Shown here: positions 32,401 to 40,018 of the stretch, one piece after another
Numbering within the stretch: the first letter of the stretch is position 1
Layout of the letters: each line of letters begins with the position of its first letter
Source of the DNA: Polyangiaceae bacterium
GTDB lineage: Bacteria > Myxococcota_A > Polyangia > Polyangiales > Polyangiaceae
Length of the DNA stretch: 64,000 nucleotides
Direction of reading: 5' to 3'
Assembly (NCBI GenBank): GCA_025353725.1
Contig: JANXOF010000016.1
Location: forward strand, 149,380-213,379
Notes under the pieces: model-generated
The model's input: the letters and a program-made list of their open reading frames with translations, nothing else
What the model was told of the DNA's origin: nothing
The model's database searches: none
Program-made: the position numbers and the translations under genes

Positions 32401-33872
32401 CTGTCGCCGGAAGCACGGTAGGCACCTACAGCGTCACACTCAGTACCCCGGGCGTCCCGAATGGCGCTATTTCGCTCACGAATACGGGCGTCGCGCCAAA
32501 CACGCTCGTCATCACCTCCGGTAATCCGCAGTCATCGACGGCGGGCGCCCCTTTTGCTCAGAAGATTACGGTCAAAGTCCTCGACGCTTCGGGCCTCCCG
32601 ATCGCCGGGTCGACAGTAACGTTTAGCGCGCCCTCGAGCGGACCGTCTGCGACGCTGAGCTCCGCATCTGCCGTAACCAACGCCCTCGGTATTGCCGAGA
32701 TCACGGCGACGGCAGGCGAACAAGCCGGCCTCTATCTCGTCCAGGCAGCCTTGCCGGGTACGAGTGGCGAGGTTGCCTTTCAATTGACGAACGCGCCGGG
32801 CGCTCCGTTCTCGGTCGGTGTGGCGGCCTCGGCCTCACCCCAGTCGACGATCGTGACGACGGCGTTCGCGCTACCCTTGTCGCTCACCGTGGCCGACAAG
32901 TTTGGCAATCCGGTCGCTGGCGTCATCACAACGTTCGCACTTCCCGCAGGCGAGCCGACGGCAAGCCTAGGCAAGACGACCCTCGCGACCGACCGTTACG
33001 GTTCGGTAAGCACGCTCGCTCTCGCGGGCAAACAGGAAGGCACCTACGCAGTAGCGGCAAGCGCCGCTGGAGTCGCGACTCCGGGGACGTTCGCGCTCAC
33101 CAACTCCAAAGGCGCGCCCGCGACGATCGGTATCAAGAGCGGTGCATCGCAGTCGACGACCGTGCTTACGAACTTCAAGGACGCGATCGTTGCCACGGTG
33201 GCTGACGCCAACGGCGCGCCGGTTGCGGGTGCGGTGATTGTCGTTACCGCTCCGACCACTGGAGCGAGCGGTACGTCTTCACCACAAACAGTCGTGACCG
33301 ATGTTGTCGGTTCGGCCGCGCTCACCGTGACAGCGAATGACAAGGCTGGCACGTTCACCCTCGCTCTTTCGGTGGGAGGCGCTTCAACCCCCGCGAACGC
33401 GAACCTCACGAACGTCGCGCTGCCGGTACCGGCGCCACCGCCGCCACCGGACACGTCAACAAACGCGAAGCCGGCGTCGATTCTCCCGACGCAGACGACG
33501 CTCGACGTAGCGACGGAAGGTTCAACGACCCTATTCGCCGCGACGGTCAGGGCCGCGGGCGGTACGCCGTCCGGCACCGTTCGGTTCCAAGTTGACGGCC
33601 GCGACGTCGGCACGGCGCCACTCAAAGGCAGTACGGCGACGCTCGACCTTCAAGGCGTCGCGCCGGGCAGTCACAAGGCGACCGCGTTTTATGATGCGCA
33701 GTCGACATTCGAGGCAAGTAATTCGGGCTCAAAGGACTTCGCTATCGCGGACGCCTTTGTCCTTCAAGGTGGCGGAATCGGCTGCTCGTCGAGCCGCACT
33801 ACGGGTGGAAACTGGTTTGCCTTCCTCGGTATCGCGGGCGTAGCCCTCCTGCTTCGCCGTCGCCAGCGCTAA
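29433..33872 (+). CDS. Large Ig-like repeat surface protein with MYXO-CTERM-type tail
   Basis: 1479 residues; GAGGA lies 7 nt before the ATG. The signal peptide ends near LVFGSGACNN. Domains in order: an N-terminal beta-rich part (to about 270); a DUF11-like region (about 275-530); one CGANC...C repeat (ISSFPAAINCGANCTTA); seven Big_1-like invasin/intimin-type Ig repeats of about 100 residues (about 610-1328), each ending near FALTN; and an Ig-like domain (DVATEGSTTLFAATVRAAGG). The C-terminus has GGGIGCSSSRTTGG, a hydrophobic stretch and LLLRRRQR, the MYXO-CTERM sorting pattern of a Cys motif, membrane helix and Arg cluster. The protein is therefore probably processed and displayed on the cell surface. 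Confidence 0.85.
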   Translation: MKSIRTKTLSRLAALGLVFGSGACNNTVGEVPAEEVSAARQAVWVNGGFEVGAGATVPTGWGASSNLNSNGVTFQTPQTYAGLGLQPGGAVAIEIVGGPNTPVESLSDLNAPAVKFPRYGSGAARINNSPSVLGNGQNSNTLTQTMVIGPGDIDPVDGKIHTRFTIAPILENPNHPAAQQPYYFVQMTNKSNGDAVLTQDFEVSNAPGVPWQNAGNSVLFTSWQLVDLDPGSTVALGDTVELKVIATGCQPSGHYGRVYVDAFGNRPPGTFVQGRVQKLANAGEDIAYDLTYENGANTPATSTVVTFATPNNTTFKSISGINGCTLPAVGAAGSIVCPIGTVAGNTSGTLKVVVTIDPATAVGTRINQGDYKIKSDGLTELLGPHLATDVTSGATYTDLRTTISSGLASIDWLAPISYQIVVKNAGPNAAPVVNVTDSFPAQLTGITWTCAGSGGGVCGAAAGIGNLATTANLPLNATVTYTVNASVVAGVGIGKLVNAATATPGGTVTESASFDNTASETIPIVTQRVLTITKNNLGTISSFPAAINCGANCTTANAKFADGSAVVLHADTPAGGQFIRWGGACSGALPDCTVTMGTAQTATAKFVGAPGTIAIVDGGTQSTKVTTAYAKALQVVVKDGQGNAVPNVWISYGVAPSGASASLSTYGTTTDSNGNASATAWANTVSGLHEVSATYPGALAPVKFALTNTPDAAAAIAIANASSNQATLVGTPFGLPLTVSVVDKFGNPVPSANVTFVRPAGEPNAKLSAPTATTDANGNATVTATATSVVGTYIVTAGLDANGPTVDFVLSNTGIAPLSLSIVSGTPANGTVKTAFAAPLKVLVTSNAVPVKGALVTFVAPARGASATLSAFTATTDALGQAQVTATANAKSGAYSVVASSNGASKAAAFALTNDAGAPARIVVSGLSSPQSALINSGFPLPLIATVVDADGNPVAGKTVTFAAPGSAPKAVLSAASAVTNANGQAQITAVAGSTVGTYSVTLSTPGVPNGAISLTNTGVAPNTLVITSGNPQSSTAGAPFAQKITVKVLDASGLPIAGSTVTFSAPSSGPSATLSSASAVTNALGIAEITATAGEQAGLYLVQAALPGTSGEVAFQLTNAPGAPFSVGVAASASPQSTIVTTAFALPLSLTVADKFGNPVAGVITTFALPAGEPTASLGKTTLATDRYGSVSTLALAGKQEGTYAVAASAAGVATPGTFALTNSKGAPATIGIKSGASQSTTVLTNFKDAIVATVADANGAPVAGAVIVVTAPTTGASGTSSPQTVVTDVVGSAALTVTANDKAGTFTLALSVGGASTPANANLTNVALPVPAPPPPPDTSTNAKPASILPTQTTLDVATEGSTTLFAATVRAAGGTPSGTVRFQVDGRDVGTAPLKGSTATLDLQGVAPGSHKATAFYDAQSTFEASNSGSKDFAIADAFVLQGGGIGCSSSRTTGGNWFAFLGIAGVALLLRRRQR
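31259..33418 (+). repeat. Seven Big_1-like Ig repeats
   Basis: Seven units of about 300 bp encode blocks with a common pattern: I-x-SG-x-x-QST, then VxDxxGNPVxGxxVTF, TxxNGxAxxTATA and a final FALTN. Spacing is regular and units differ at the sequence level, so this is an old duplication series. It spans about residues 610-1328 of the surface protein. Confidence 0.8.
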
Positions 33873-33906
33873 TCTCGAACGCGGTCTAAAGGCCGCATGG
33901 TGAATG

Positions 33907-33942
33907 AAAACGCGGCCCCGGGACCTCCGGGTGCCGCGTTTT
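33907..33942. terminator. Bidirectional rho-independent terminator
   Basis: AAAACGCGGC-CCCGG, loop GACCT, CCGGG-T-GCCGCGTTTT: a very stable stem with A-tract and T-tract on opposite sides, located between the convergent surface-protein gene and the RoxA-like gene. The plus strand continues TTTTCTCTATTT, the minus strand TTTTCATT. Confidence 0.9.
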
Positions 33943-33952
33943 CTCTATTTGC

Positions 33953-35659
33953 CTAAAGCGTTTTTAAGTAAGCGAGGAGTGCTTGCGTAGAGGCCTCGTC
34001 ATTTGCGAAATCATAGGGACCGTTGAATAGCGCGCCAGAGTGTCCTTGGTTGCTCTGTCCGAGTCGCTTCGTGTCATACCGTGCAGTGCCCGAACTCCAC
34101 TCGAAGCCGACGCCCGTTCGGTCGTAGTTGTAATTGCCTCGGAAGAACGTAGCTGGCCGTTCCTTTTCAATGAGGAGTTGCCTTAGTGTTGGCACGGAGC
34201 CGTTGTGAAGGTACGGCGCACGCGCCCAGATACCGTCGAGCGGCCCAGCCAGGTAGCCCCCTGATGCTCCCAGCACGGACCTATCAGCACTCGCTTTTGA
34301 GCACTCAGGCAACGACTTATCCTTGCACGAGGCTTCGATGGCGTCGCGTAGGGCGAGGCGCATGCCGGGTGTCACGCCGACGGCGCGCGTTAGGTCTGTC
34401 CCTACGTCGCCTGCCGGATAGACCGTGCCGCGGCTATCGTGGCATGAGCTGCACGACCGCTCATAAATCGTGCGGCCCGTGCTCACCAACGTGCCGCTGG
34501 GCGTGTCATCGACGAACGGATAAGCCGCCGACGGTAGACCGCCAAGAAACTTGGTGACGACTTGCGCGTTCTTAAAGTCGACGGCCGAAGGCTCTCCGAT
34601 GTTACCAACGGCGGACGCGAGATTTCGCAGGAGTGGTTCCGTGATGAAACCGTCCCACTGACCTCGCGGGCGAGCCTTTGCGTTTGAGTTCCACACGCTC
34701 GGATAGTCCGCATAGGCCGGAGCTGTCGAAAGAAATTTCGTGAGCTTTGACGCGTTTCGAGGTTCGAAGAAAGCGGTTGGCGTCAACGATGCTCCCCCAA
34801 CACCGAAGATGTCGACTTGGCCCGGTACTCCGTTGATAAGCAGGTCCTTGTCGTTCTTGTATGCGTTCGTGAGCGACCCTGCACGGAGCTTGGCTTCGGC
34901 ATCTAAGACGCCATGGTGGACTTTGTCATAGGCGAATCCGATAAGTAGTGATTCATACGTTTCACGCGCGGGATCGTTCGGATAAAGCCAGCCTCGACTT
35001 TTGCGCCCGAGTGCGGCTTTGACGTTTTCCAACGTAAATTTAGGGTCGTTGACGACCTCGTAGAATTTTTCGCGAAGTGCGGCTGGATTGAAACGCGTAT
35101 TCGGCGCACCCATGACATACCTCAATTTGCCATCAACCATGACTCCCCCCGTGTGGCACGCACCACAGGTGAGGGCGGCGACCGTCAGCCCCGTGTTGGT
35201 CGCCCAGCCAAAGCCGTACGGCAAACCTAGCGTGTTCTTCTGTGAGGCGAATTCGTCCTTCGCCTCAGTTGGAAGAAGGCCGAGCTCGGCGGCCCATTGG
35301 CTCGAAAACTTATCGGGCACCACATCTTCGAAAAGTTTTAGTAAAATAAGAGGCATTCCGATATTCCCTAGTGGAACATCTCTAAACCCGTGGAGACCTT
35401 CCGGGTTCGCTCGGAGGTAGGCCTCTTGGGTGGCATTTGCGCTCGAAAGGTTCACCTCGCTGTCTTGGGTGTCGTCCGAGGCCGTGAGGCACCCGGGCGC
35501 TGCCACGAGAGCAGAGGCCACGAGTGAGGCGAGGAGGAGGGAGGACGTATGCTTTAGGTGATCCCGAAGTTTGCGGCGTGGCGTCGCCTCGTCTGGCGGT
35601 GCCGTCTCACCCGCTTGAAGTGACGTGTGAGAGACCGATTTTGTAGGGTAGTGGGTCAC
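33953..35659 (-). CDS. RoxA-like dihaem c-type cytochrome lipoprotein
   Basis: 568 residues. A 38-residue polar start precedes a hydrophobic segment ending VAAPGCLTA, a lipobox-like Cys57; the true start may be shorter. Two haem-binding motifs are present: CGACH (165-169) and CSSCH (403-407). Family features include FGWATNTGLTVAALTC, the tail ARAPYLHNGSVPTLRQLL and FFRGNYNYDRTGVGFEW. These match the RoxA/latex-oxygenase-like dihaem group known in some myxobacteria, which cleaves rubber oxidatively. Other members are peroxidase-like cytochromes of unknown substrate, so rubber cleavage is only a hypothesis. It is transcribed toward the bidirectional terminator and appears monocistronic. Confidence 0.8.
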   Translation of the reverse strand: MTHYPTKSVSHTSLQAGETAPPDEATPRRKLRDHLKHTSSLLLASLVASALVAAPGCLTASDDTQDSEVNLSSANATQEAYLRANPEGLHGFRDVPLGNIGMPLILLKLFEDVVPDKFSSQWAAELGLLPTEAKDEFASQKNTLGLPYGFGWATNTGLTVAALTCGACHTGGVMVDGKLRYVMGAPNTRFNPAALREKFYEVVNDPKFTLENVKAALGRKSRGWLYPNDPARETYESLLIGFAYDKVHHGVLDAEAKLRAGSLTNAYKNDKDLLINGVPGQVDIFGVGGASLTPTAFFEPRNASKLTKFLSTAPAYADYPSVWNSNAKARPRGQWDGFITEPLLRNLASAVGNIGEPSAVDFKNAQVVTKFLGGLPSAAYPFVDDTPSGTLVSTGRTIYERSCSSCHDSRGTVYPAGDVGTDLTRAVGVTPGMRLALRDAIEASCKDKSLPECSKASADRSVLGASGGYLAGPLDGIWARAPYLHNGSVPTLRQLLIEKERPATFFRGNYNYDRTGVGFEWSSGTARYDTKRLGQSNQGHSGALFNGPYDFANDEASTQALLAYLKTL

Positions 35660-35790
35660 ATCTGCTTACATCTGCATTTGATGTGCCTTTGACCTTGCGA
35701 CCTGATTCAGAGCGCTTTCCAGGCTGATAAGCGAGGCGCCGGGCTCGTTCTGTGGGTTCGTCGACCCAGGACATGAGGGTCGGAGGATCC

Positions 35791-35818
35791 AACCGCTAGG
35801 CTCGAACGCCTGACGGTT
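35791..35818 (-). other. Hairpin after the membrane-protein gene
   Basis: AACCG and AGGC pair with GCCT and CGGTT around a TCGAAC loop, with a two-base internal bulge on each side. It starts 10 bp after the stop of the minus-strand gene at 35829 but has no T-run. It may mark the end of that unit. The rest of 35660-35790 shows nothing I can support. Confidence 0.3.
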
Positions 35819-35828
35819 TGCAGGGGCG

Positions 35829-37301
35829 CTAGCCCTTCGCGACGAGCAGGACGGCGAGAAGGGCGAGACCTAGCACGACGAGGAGGACCGCAATTACGGC
35901 ACTGCCACCGGGGGTCTTGGCCGTGACCCTTATCGCGGAGGGGTCCGTTTCGTCGAACTCGGCGAGTTGAAGCGCGAGGCGAGTTTCGCGCGAGTCCGCG
36001 AGGAGCAAGAGGGTTTCGAGGACACCCGCGGCGAGCAGTGACGCAAGACCCATGAGCAAGCCGAGTCGATGGCGAAACCTATTCGACGCGCTTCGTGCCG
36101 GAAGGCCGTCGAGTGCGACCCACCGGGGAACTCCGGTTGCCGGGTGCTGCGCAAGGTACGACCCGACGCCGCACGCGTCGTTCGCGTTCAGGAGTAGTTC
36201 GCGTCCGTCACCGACGATAAACGCTTTTGACGCGGCGGCGCCCGCCATGGTCTCCGCGCCGCGTGGTTCGCCTGACGCGACGAGCCAGTAGAGTCCCGCG
36301 GCAAGCGCAGGAAGCTCGAACCGAGCCCGCGGCGTTGACTGACCCGGCACGGTCTCGAGTGGAAGTGCGGCCGCAATCACGCGTCCTTGCGTGTCATCGA
36401 GTTCGATGTAGACCACGTCTCGTGGGTTCGGTGCGATGACGTCGACGGTCGACGCCGTGCCTTCACGAACGGCGCTAGGCGCGTCGATGAAAAACGCGCC
36501 TGCCGCAACGGGCAGCGCACCAAACCATCGCCCGGAGCTCGGAGTCGCTGCCGCCGGAGTCGCTGCCGCCGGAGTCGCTGCAGCCGCGAGCGCGGGTCGT
36601 GCGAGGAACGTAGCTCCCGTCACGTGCGCCTGCGCGGTCATCGAGAAAACCGCCCACCCCAAGCCGCAGGAAGTCGCGCTTTCGCGCTCGGGCAGCAGCC
36701 CGGCCTCCGACTGCGCCTCGAACGCCAACGCGACGGTGGCCGGTGGTTGCTGAGGCGTCGCGTGGACCCAAACACGCGTCGGAAATCCCGTGATGAGGCG
36801 CCCTCCCTCTATCCACACGTCAAGTCCGATGTCGCCCGTTCGCACTGTCGGGCGCGCCGGATTGGCGTCCGCCGACGGCGTCGATCGTTCGCCAAATGGC
36901 GAATGAATCCATGCCACTTGGCCCGAAGCAAGCGGTGATCGGTCGCCCGAAACGCGGATCTCTACATCGAGCGACTCTCCCTCTGAAAGGTGGTCGAACG
37001 TCCACGCCACTTCTGCGATCCCGTCGGCGTTGGTCGCGCCGGTCCATCGTGATTCGTGTCCACCGGCGCGCGCGGTCGCTACGATCTCACGAAGAGCGAC
37101 GGTCTCTTTCACCCCGCGGTCGTCGATAAACGTAAGAACCTGCCACGCGAGACGCGTCGATCCGTCTGGCGCGGCACGACCTCTGGGAGCGCCGAAAAGA
37201 ACCGCGGCTCGGACGGCCTCCCCCGCGCCAATTCGTAACCCCACCATGAGCGTGAGCACCGCGACGAGCGGCGCCGCAACTTTGATGGCCGTCCGCTTCA
37301 C
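35829..37301 (-). CDS. Membrane-anchored envelope protein of unknown function
   Basis: 490 residues from a GTG at 37301, which overlaps the upstream esterase stop by 4 bp (GTGA); the frame is open to 37355. An N-terminal hydrophobic segment follows KRTAIKV. The middle is beta-rich, with Ig-like or MG-like strands (DGIAEVAWTFDHLSEGESLD, RTGDIGLDVWIEGGRLITGF), and contains three tandem AAATP copies near the centre. Two hydrophobic segments near the C-terminus (LGLLMGLASLLAAGVLETLL and AVIAVLLVVLGLALLAVLLV) anchor it in the membrane, the last ending VAKG. No family is recognised. It is co-expressed with a secreted esterase, so a role in its delivery or in surface display is possible. Confidence 0.6.
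   Translation of the reverse strand: MKRTAIKVAAPLVAVLTLMVGLRIGAGEAVRAAVLFGAPRGRAAPDGSTRLAWQVLTFIDDRGVKETVALREIVATARAGGHESRWTGATNADGIAEVAWTFDHLSEGESLDVEIRVSGDRSPLASGQVAWIHSPFGERSTPSADANPARPTVRTGDIGLDVWIEGGRLITGFPTRVWVHATPQQPPATVALAFEAQSEAGLLPERESATSCGLGWAVFSMTAQAHVTGATFLARPALAAAATPAAATPAAATPSSGRWFGALPVAAGAFFIDAPSAVREGTASTVDVIAPNPRDVVYIELDDTQGRVIAAALPLETVPGQSTPRARFELPALAAGLYWLVASGEPRGAETMAGAAASKAFIVGDGRELLLNANDACGVGSYLAQHPATGVPRWVALDGLPARSASNRFRHRLGLLMGLASLLAAGVLETLLLLADSRETRLALQLAEFDETDPSAIRVTAKTPGGSAVIAVLLVVLGLALLAVLLVAKG
36541..36585. repeat. Three in-frame copies of a 15-bp unit
   Basis: GGAGTCGCTGCCGCC occurs twice exactly and once with one change, encoding AAATP on the minus strand. The unit is a multiple of three, so gain or loss changes only linker length in the membrane protein. 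Confidence 0.8.
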
Positions 37302-38722
37302 TTCGCACGCCACTCCACCGTCGCGGTAACCCCTTTGGCTATATGCACTTTGCATCCCTCGCGAGCGCCGAGCGCACCGGGGCGTAAAACGATGCGCGAG
37401 ATAGCCGCTGTAGGTTGGAGAACGTAAACGCCGTCTTCCCGTAATTCGATATCGAGGAAAGCGTCGCTCGCGCTCGCGCGTTGAATGGCGACACCGTAGG
37501 CCTCCGTGTCGCCGGCGCGTGTGCTCCGAAACGAGACGCGTGCGGGGAAGGAAGGAGCGCGCGCCTCCGCTGCACGATCCACGACGCGCCGAATAAACGT
37601 TACGACGAGTGGCCCTTCATGACCCATCAAAGGCACCCTGTCGAAGTCGACGGTGAACTGCCGCGCGCGAAGAGCCTCGAAGAGCATCGTACTTTGGACG
37701 ACGGGCGATGTGCGATCGGCCTCTCCATGAATGAGCCACGTCGCGAGGTGACGCGCGTTGTCGACGACGTCGATCGGATTGATCTTGTGCGCCGCGTCAT
37801 CGGTCGGGAGGAGCGCGCGAACGTACGTCGAGCGGTCGAATCTTGCGTCGCCGAAGTAGCTCGCGACGAACGCAAATCGGTCGGGTTGATGAAAGGCGAC
37901 GGTCGTAGCCCCTTGGCCTCCCATGGACGCGCCCCATACGGAAACGCGCGATCGGTCGACGGCCATTTCGCGGCCTAGTGCGTCGATCGCTTGCAGGACT
38001 TCGTCCTCGGCTTCGCTTGTGTAGAGCGAGTTGCCCAGGCCGCTCGGCATGAGCAGCGTGACGTCTCGGGCCTGCGCCTGCTCAAGCAACTCCCTGTAGG
38101 CCGCGTACGTCCAAGGACCGCCATTCCACGGATGGAGACCGACGAGCAGCGGTCCGGGAGCGCTCATGTCGTGGCCGCGCGGTACGAACACGACGGCCTC
38201 ACCCGCGTTCGGTCCTTTGTGCGTGCTTGCAAAGCGCAGAAGGGAGATGCCCTCGCTCGCGTGGACGACATCACCGGCGCGCACGCGCTCCCCGCATGCG
38301 ATGCGCTTTTCGTAAGGGCTCACCACGACATCAAAACGGACCGTGTGGACCTTATCCGCACCTAGAGGGACAATGAGTGGGCCTTTTGAGCCATTGTCCC
38401 TCACGGCGCCGTCGACGCTCACCACCCCGCGACCGTTGCAGTGCGGAATGCGAATGGCATTCCCCGTCGCCGAGACTTGAATCGTATACCGACCGGGTGC
38501 ACGCGGTGCCGACAGATTCGAAAACTCGACGCTCTCTGTTTCGGTTTGACTGGCAGCGGCGCTTATATGCATTTTTTCGATAAATGCGCCGTTCACGGTG
38601 TCGTGGCCAAGACCGCCGCTCGCGTCCGCCTCCGCCTTCGCCTCCGCCTCCGCCACACAGCCGCGAGTGAAAACTGCAAGAACCGAGCACGGAACCAGGG
38701 ACGCTCTAGCGCTGCGCTTCAT
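37298..38722 (-). CDS. Secreted alpha/beta-hydrolase esterase (PHB-depolymerase-like) lipoprotein
   Basis: 474 residues. The signal sequence ends VFTRGCVAEAEAK, a possible lipobox, followed by an Ala/Glu-rich linker. The catalytic domain (about 170-395) has the oxyanion-loop region LHPWNGGPW, the nucleophile elbow WGASMGGQG with Ser266, an acidic residue in IHGEADRTSPV and a His in MGHEGPLV. Together these form a Ser-Asp-His triad like that of polyhydroxyalkanoate depolymerases, feruloyl esterases and D-Ala esterases. A C-terminal beta-rich domain (RVSFRSTRAGDTEAYGVAIQ onward) may bind carbohydrate or polymer. Substrate is not predictable. The stop overlaps the GTG of the next gene. Confidence 0.75.
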   Translation of the reverse strand: MKRSARASLVPCSVLAVFTRGCVAEAEAKAEADASGGLGHDTVNGAFIEKMHISAAASQTETESVEFSNLSAPRAPGRYTIQVSATGNAIRIPHCNGRGVVSVDGAVRDNGSKGPLIVPLGADKVHTVRFDVVVSPYEKRIACGERVRAGDVVHASEGISLLRFASTHKGPNAGEAVVFVPRGHDMSAPGPLLVGLHPWNGGPWTYAAYRELLEQAQARDVTLLMPSGLGNSLYTSEAEDEVLQAIDALGREMAVDRSRVSVWGASMGGQGATTVAFHQPDRFAFVASYFGDARFDRSTYVRALLPTDDAAHKINPIDVVDNARHLATWLIHGEADRTSPVVQSTMLFEALRARQFTVDFDRVPLMGHEGPLVVTFIRRVVDRAAEARAPSFPARVSFRSTRAGDTEAYGVAIQRASASDAFLDIELREDGVYVLQPTAAISRIVLRPGALGAREGCKVHIAKGVTATVEWRAK

Positions 38723-38848
38723 TGCACTGCCTTATCTTAGTCTTCATAAAAATCCGATGGGTGAGGTCTCACCCGTCTGTGCCGAAGCGAGCACTAAAGG
38801 ATCGTGGGCTCGGTCCCAAATTTTCGAAGACCATGGTATGCCGGCGCC

Positions 38849-40006
38849 ATGCTCACGCGGCGCACGTTGACTCGAAGTCTGACCACGGTTGCTCTCGCTT
38901 TCCTCGCGCTACCGTTTGCGTCAGGCGGTTGCACCAAGAAGTCCGACGAAATTCCGGTGGGCGCGTTTCTTTCGCTGTCGGGTTCTGATTCTACCTTCGG
39001 AACGGATACGCGCGATGGGATCGAGCTCGCGGTTGATGAAACCAACGCGGCCGGCGGCATCAAGGGCAAGAAAGTCAAAGTTCTCTACGAGGACGACAAA
39101 TCAACCACGCAAGAGGCTTCACAAAAAGTCCGCCAACTCATCGACCGCGATAAAGTCGTCGCGATTTTGGGCGAAGTGGCCTCGAGCCGCTCGCTCGCCG
39201 GCGGGCTGATTGCCAACACGAGCCACGTGCCCATGGTTACGCCCTCCTCGACCGCCGTGGAGGTTACGCAGGGGCGCGAGTGGGTGTTTCGTACGTGCTT
39301 TACCGACGATAAGCAGGGGCAGGTCGCGGCGCGATTCGTTCGAAACGAGCTCAAAAAGAGCAGGGTCGGAGTCTTCTACGCCGCGCAGGACACGTACTCG
39401 TCGGGTCTTGCCAAGAGCTTCCGCGACGAGTTCAGGAAGCTTGGTGGTGAAGTCGTCGTCGACAAGGGATACCAAAAAGGCGAAACGAACTTCACGACCT
39501 ACCTGAATGAACTCAAAGGCGCGAGTCCAGAGGTCGTATTCGTTCCGAACTATTACAACGAGATGGTCCAAATCGCGCGGCAAGCAAAGCAAGTCGGCCT
39601 CGCAGGCTCGATGTTCGTCGGGGGTGATGGGTGGGACTCGGCCAACCTCATCGAGGGCGCCGGCGCCGAGCTCGAGGGCGCTTATTTTACGAATCACTAC
39701 GCACCCGACGTGCCCTGGCCCAATTCGAAGAAGTTCCTGGCGGCGTTCAAAACCCGCTACAAACGCGAGCCGTCGAGTCTAAGTGCGCAAGGCTATGACG
39801 CGACCAAGCTTCTCTTCGACGCCATGACTCGCGCGTCTGAGGTCGCCCCGGACGCCATTCGGAAGGCCCTCGTCGAAACGAAAGACTTTCAGGGAGCGAC
39901 GGGCACAATGTCGATGGATAAAGATCGAAATGCCAATAAGCCCATCGTCGTCGTGAAAATCAAAGACAAAAAGTTTACGTACGCTTCGCAGGTCATGGCC
40001 GAGTAG
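38849..40006 (+). CDS. Branched-chain amino-acid-type ABC substrate-binding lipoprotein
   Basis: 385 residues from the ATG at 38849; the frame is open to 38804. The signal peptide ends FASGGCTKK, a lipobox. The mature protein is a class I periplasmic-binding fold of the LivJ/LivK/urea-amide group: AFLSLSGSDSTFGTDTRDGI, VDETNAAGGIKGKKVKVLYE, the hinge-region GEVASSRSLAGG, VTPSSTAVEVTQ and FVGGDGWDSANLIEGAG. The ligand is likely an amino acid or amide. A LivH-type permease follows 12 bp downstream. The partner permease LivM and ATPases LivG/LivF are not in the window, so the system is incomplete here. Confidence 0.9.
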   Translation: MLTRRTLTRSLTTVALAFLALPFASGGCTKKSDEIPVGAFLSLSGSDSTFGTDTRDGIELAVDETNAAGGIKGKKVKVLYEDDKSTTQEASQKVRQLIDRDKVVAILGEVASSRSLAGGLIANTSHVPMVTPSSTAVEVTQGREWVFRTCFTDDKQGQVAARFVRNELKKSRVGVFYAAQDTYSSGLAKSFRDEFRKLGGEVVVDKGYQKGETNFTTYLNELKGASPEVVFVPNYYNEMVQIARQAKQVGLAGSMFVGGDGWDSANLIEGAGAELEGAYFTNHYAPDVPWPNSKKFLAAFKTRYKREPSSLSAQGYDATKLLFDAMTRASEVAPDAIRKALVETKDFQGATGTMSMDKDRNANKPIVVVKIKDKKFTYASQVMAE

Positions 40007-40018
40007 AGGACCCGGATC

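Noticed and set aside
35761..35820. A tRNA-like TTCGA context at the hairpin near 35791
   Set aside because: No acceptor, anticodon or D arm can be folded around it, and the loop does not fit a T arm.
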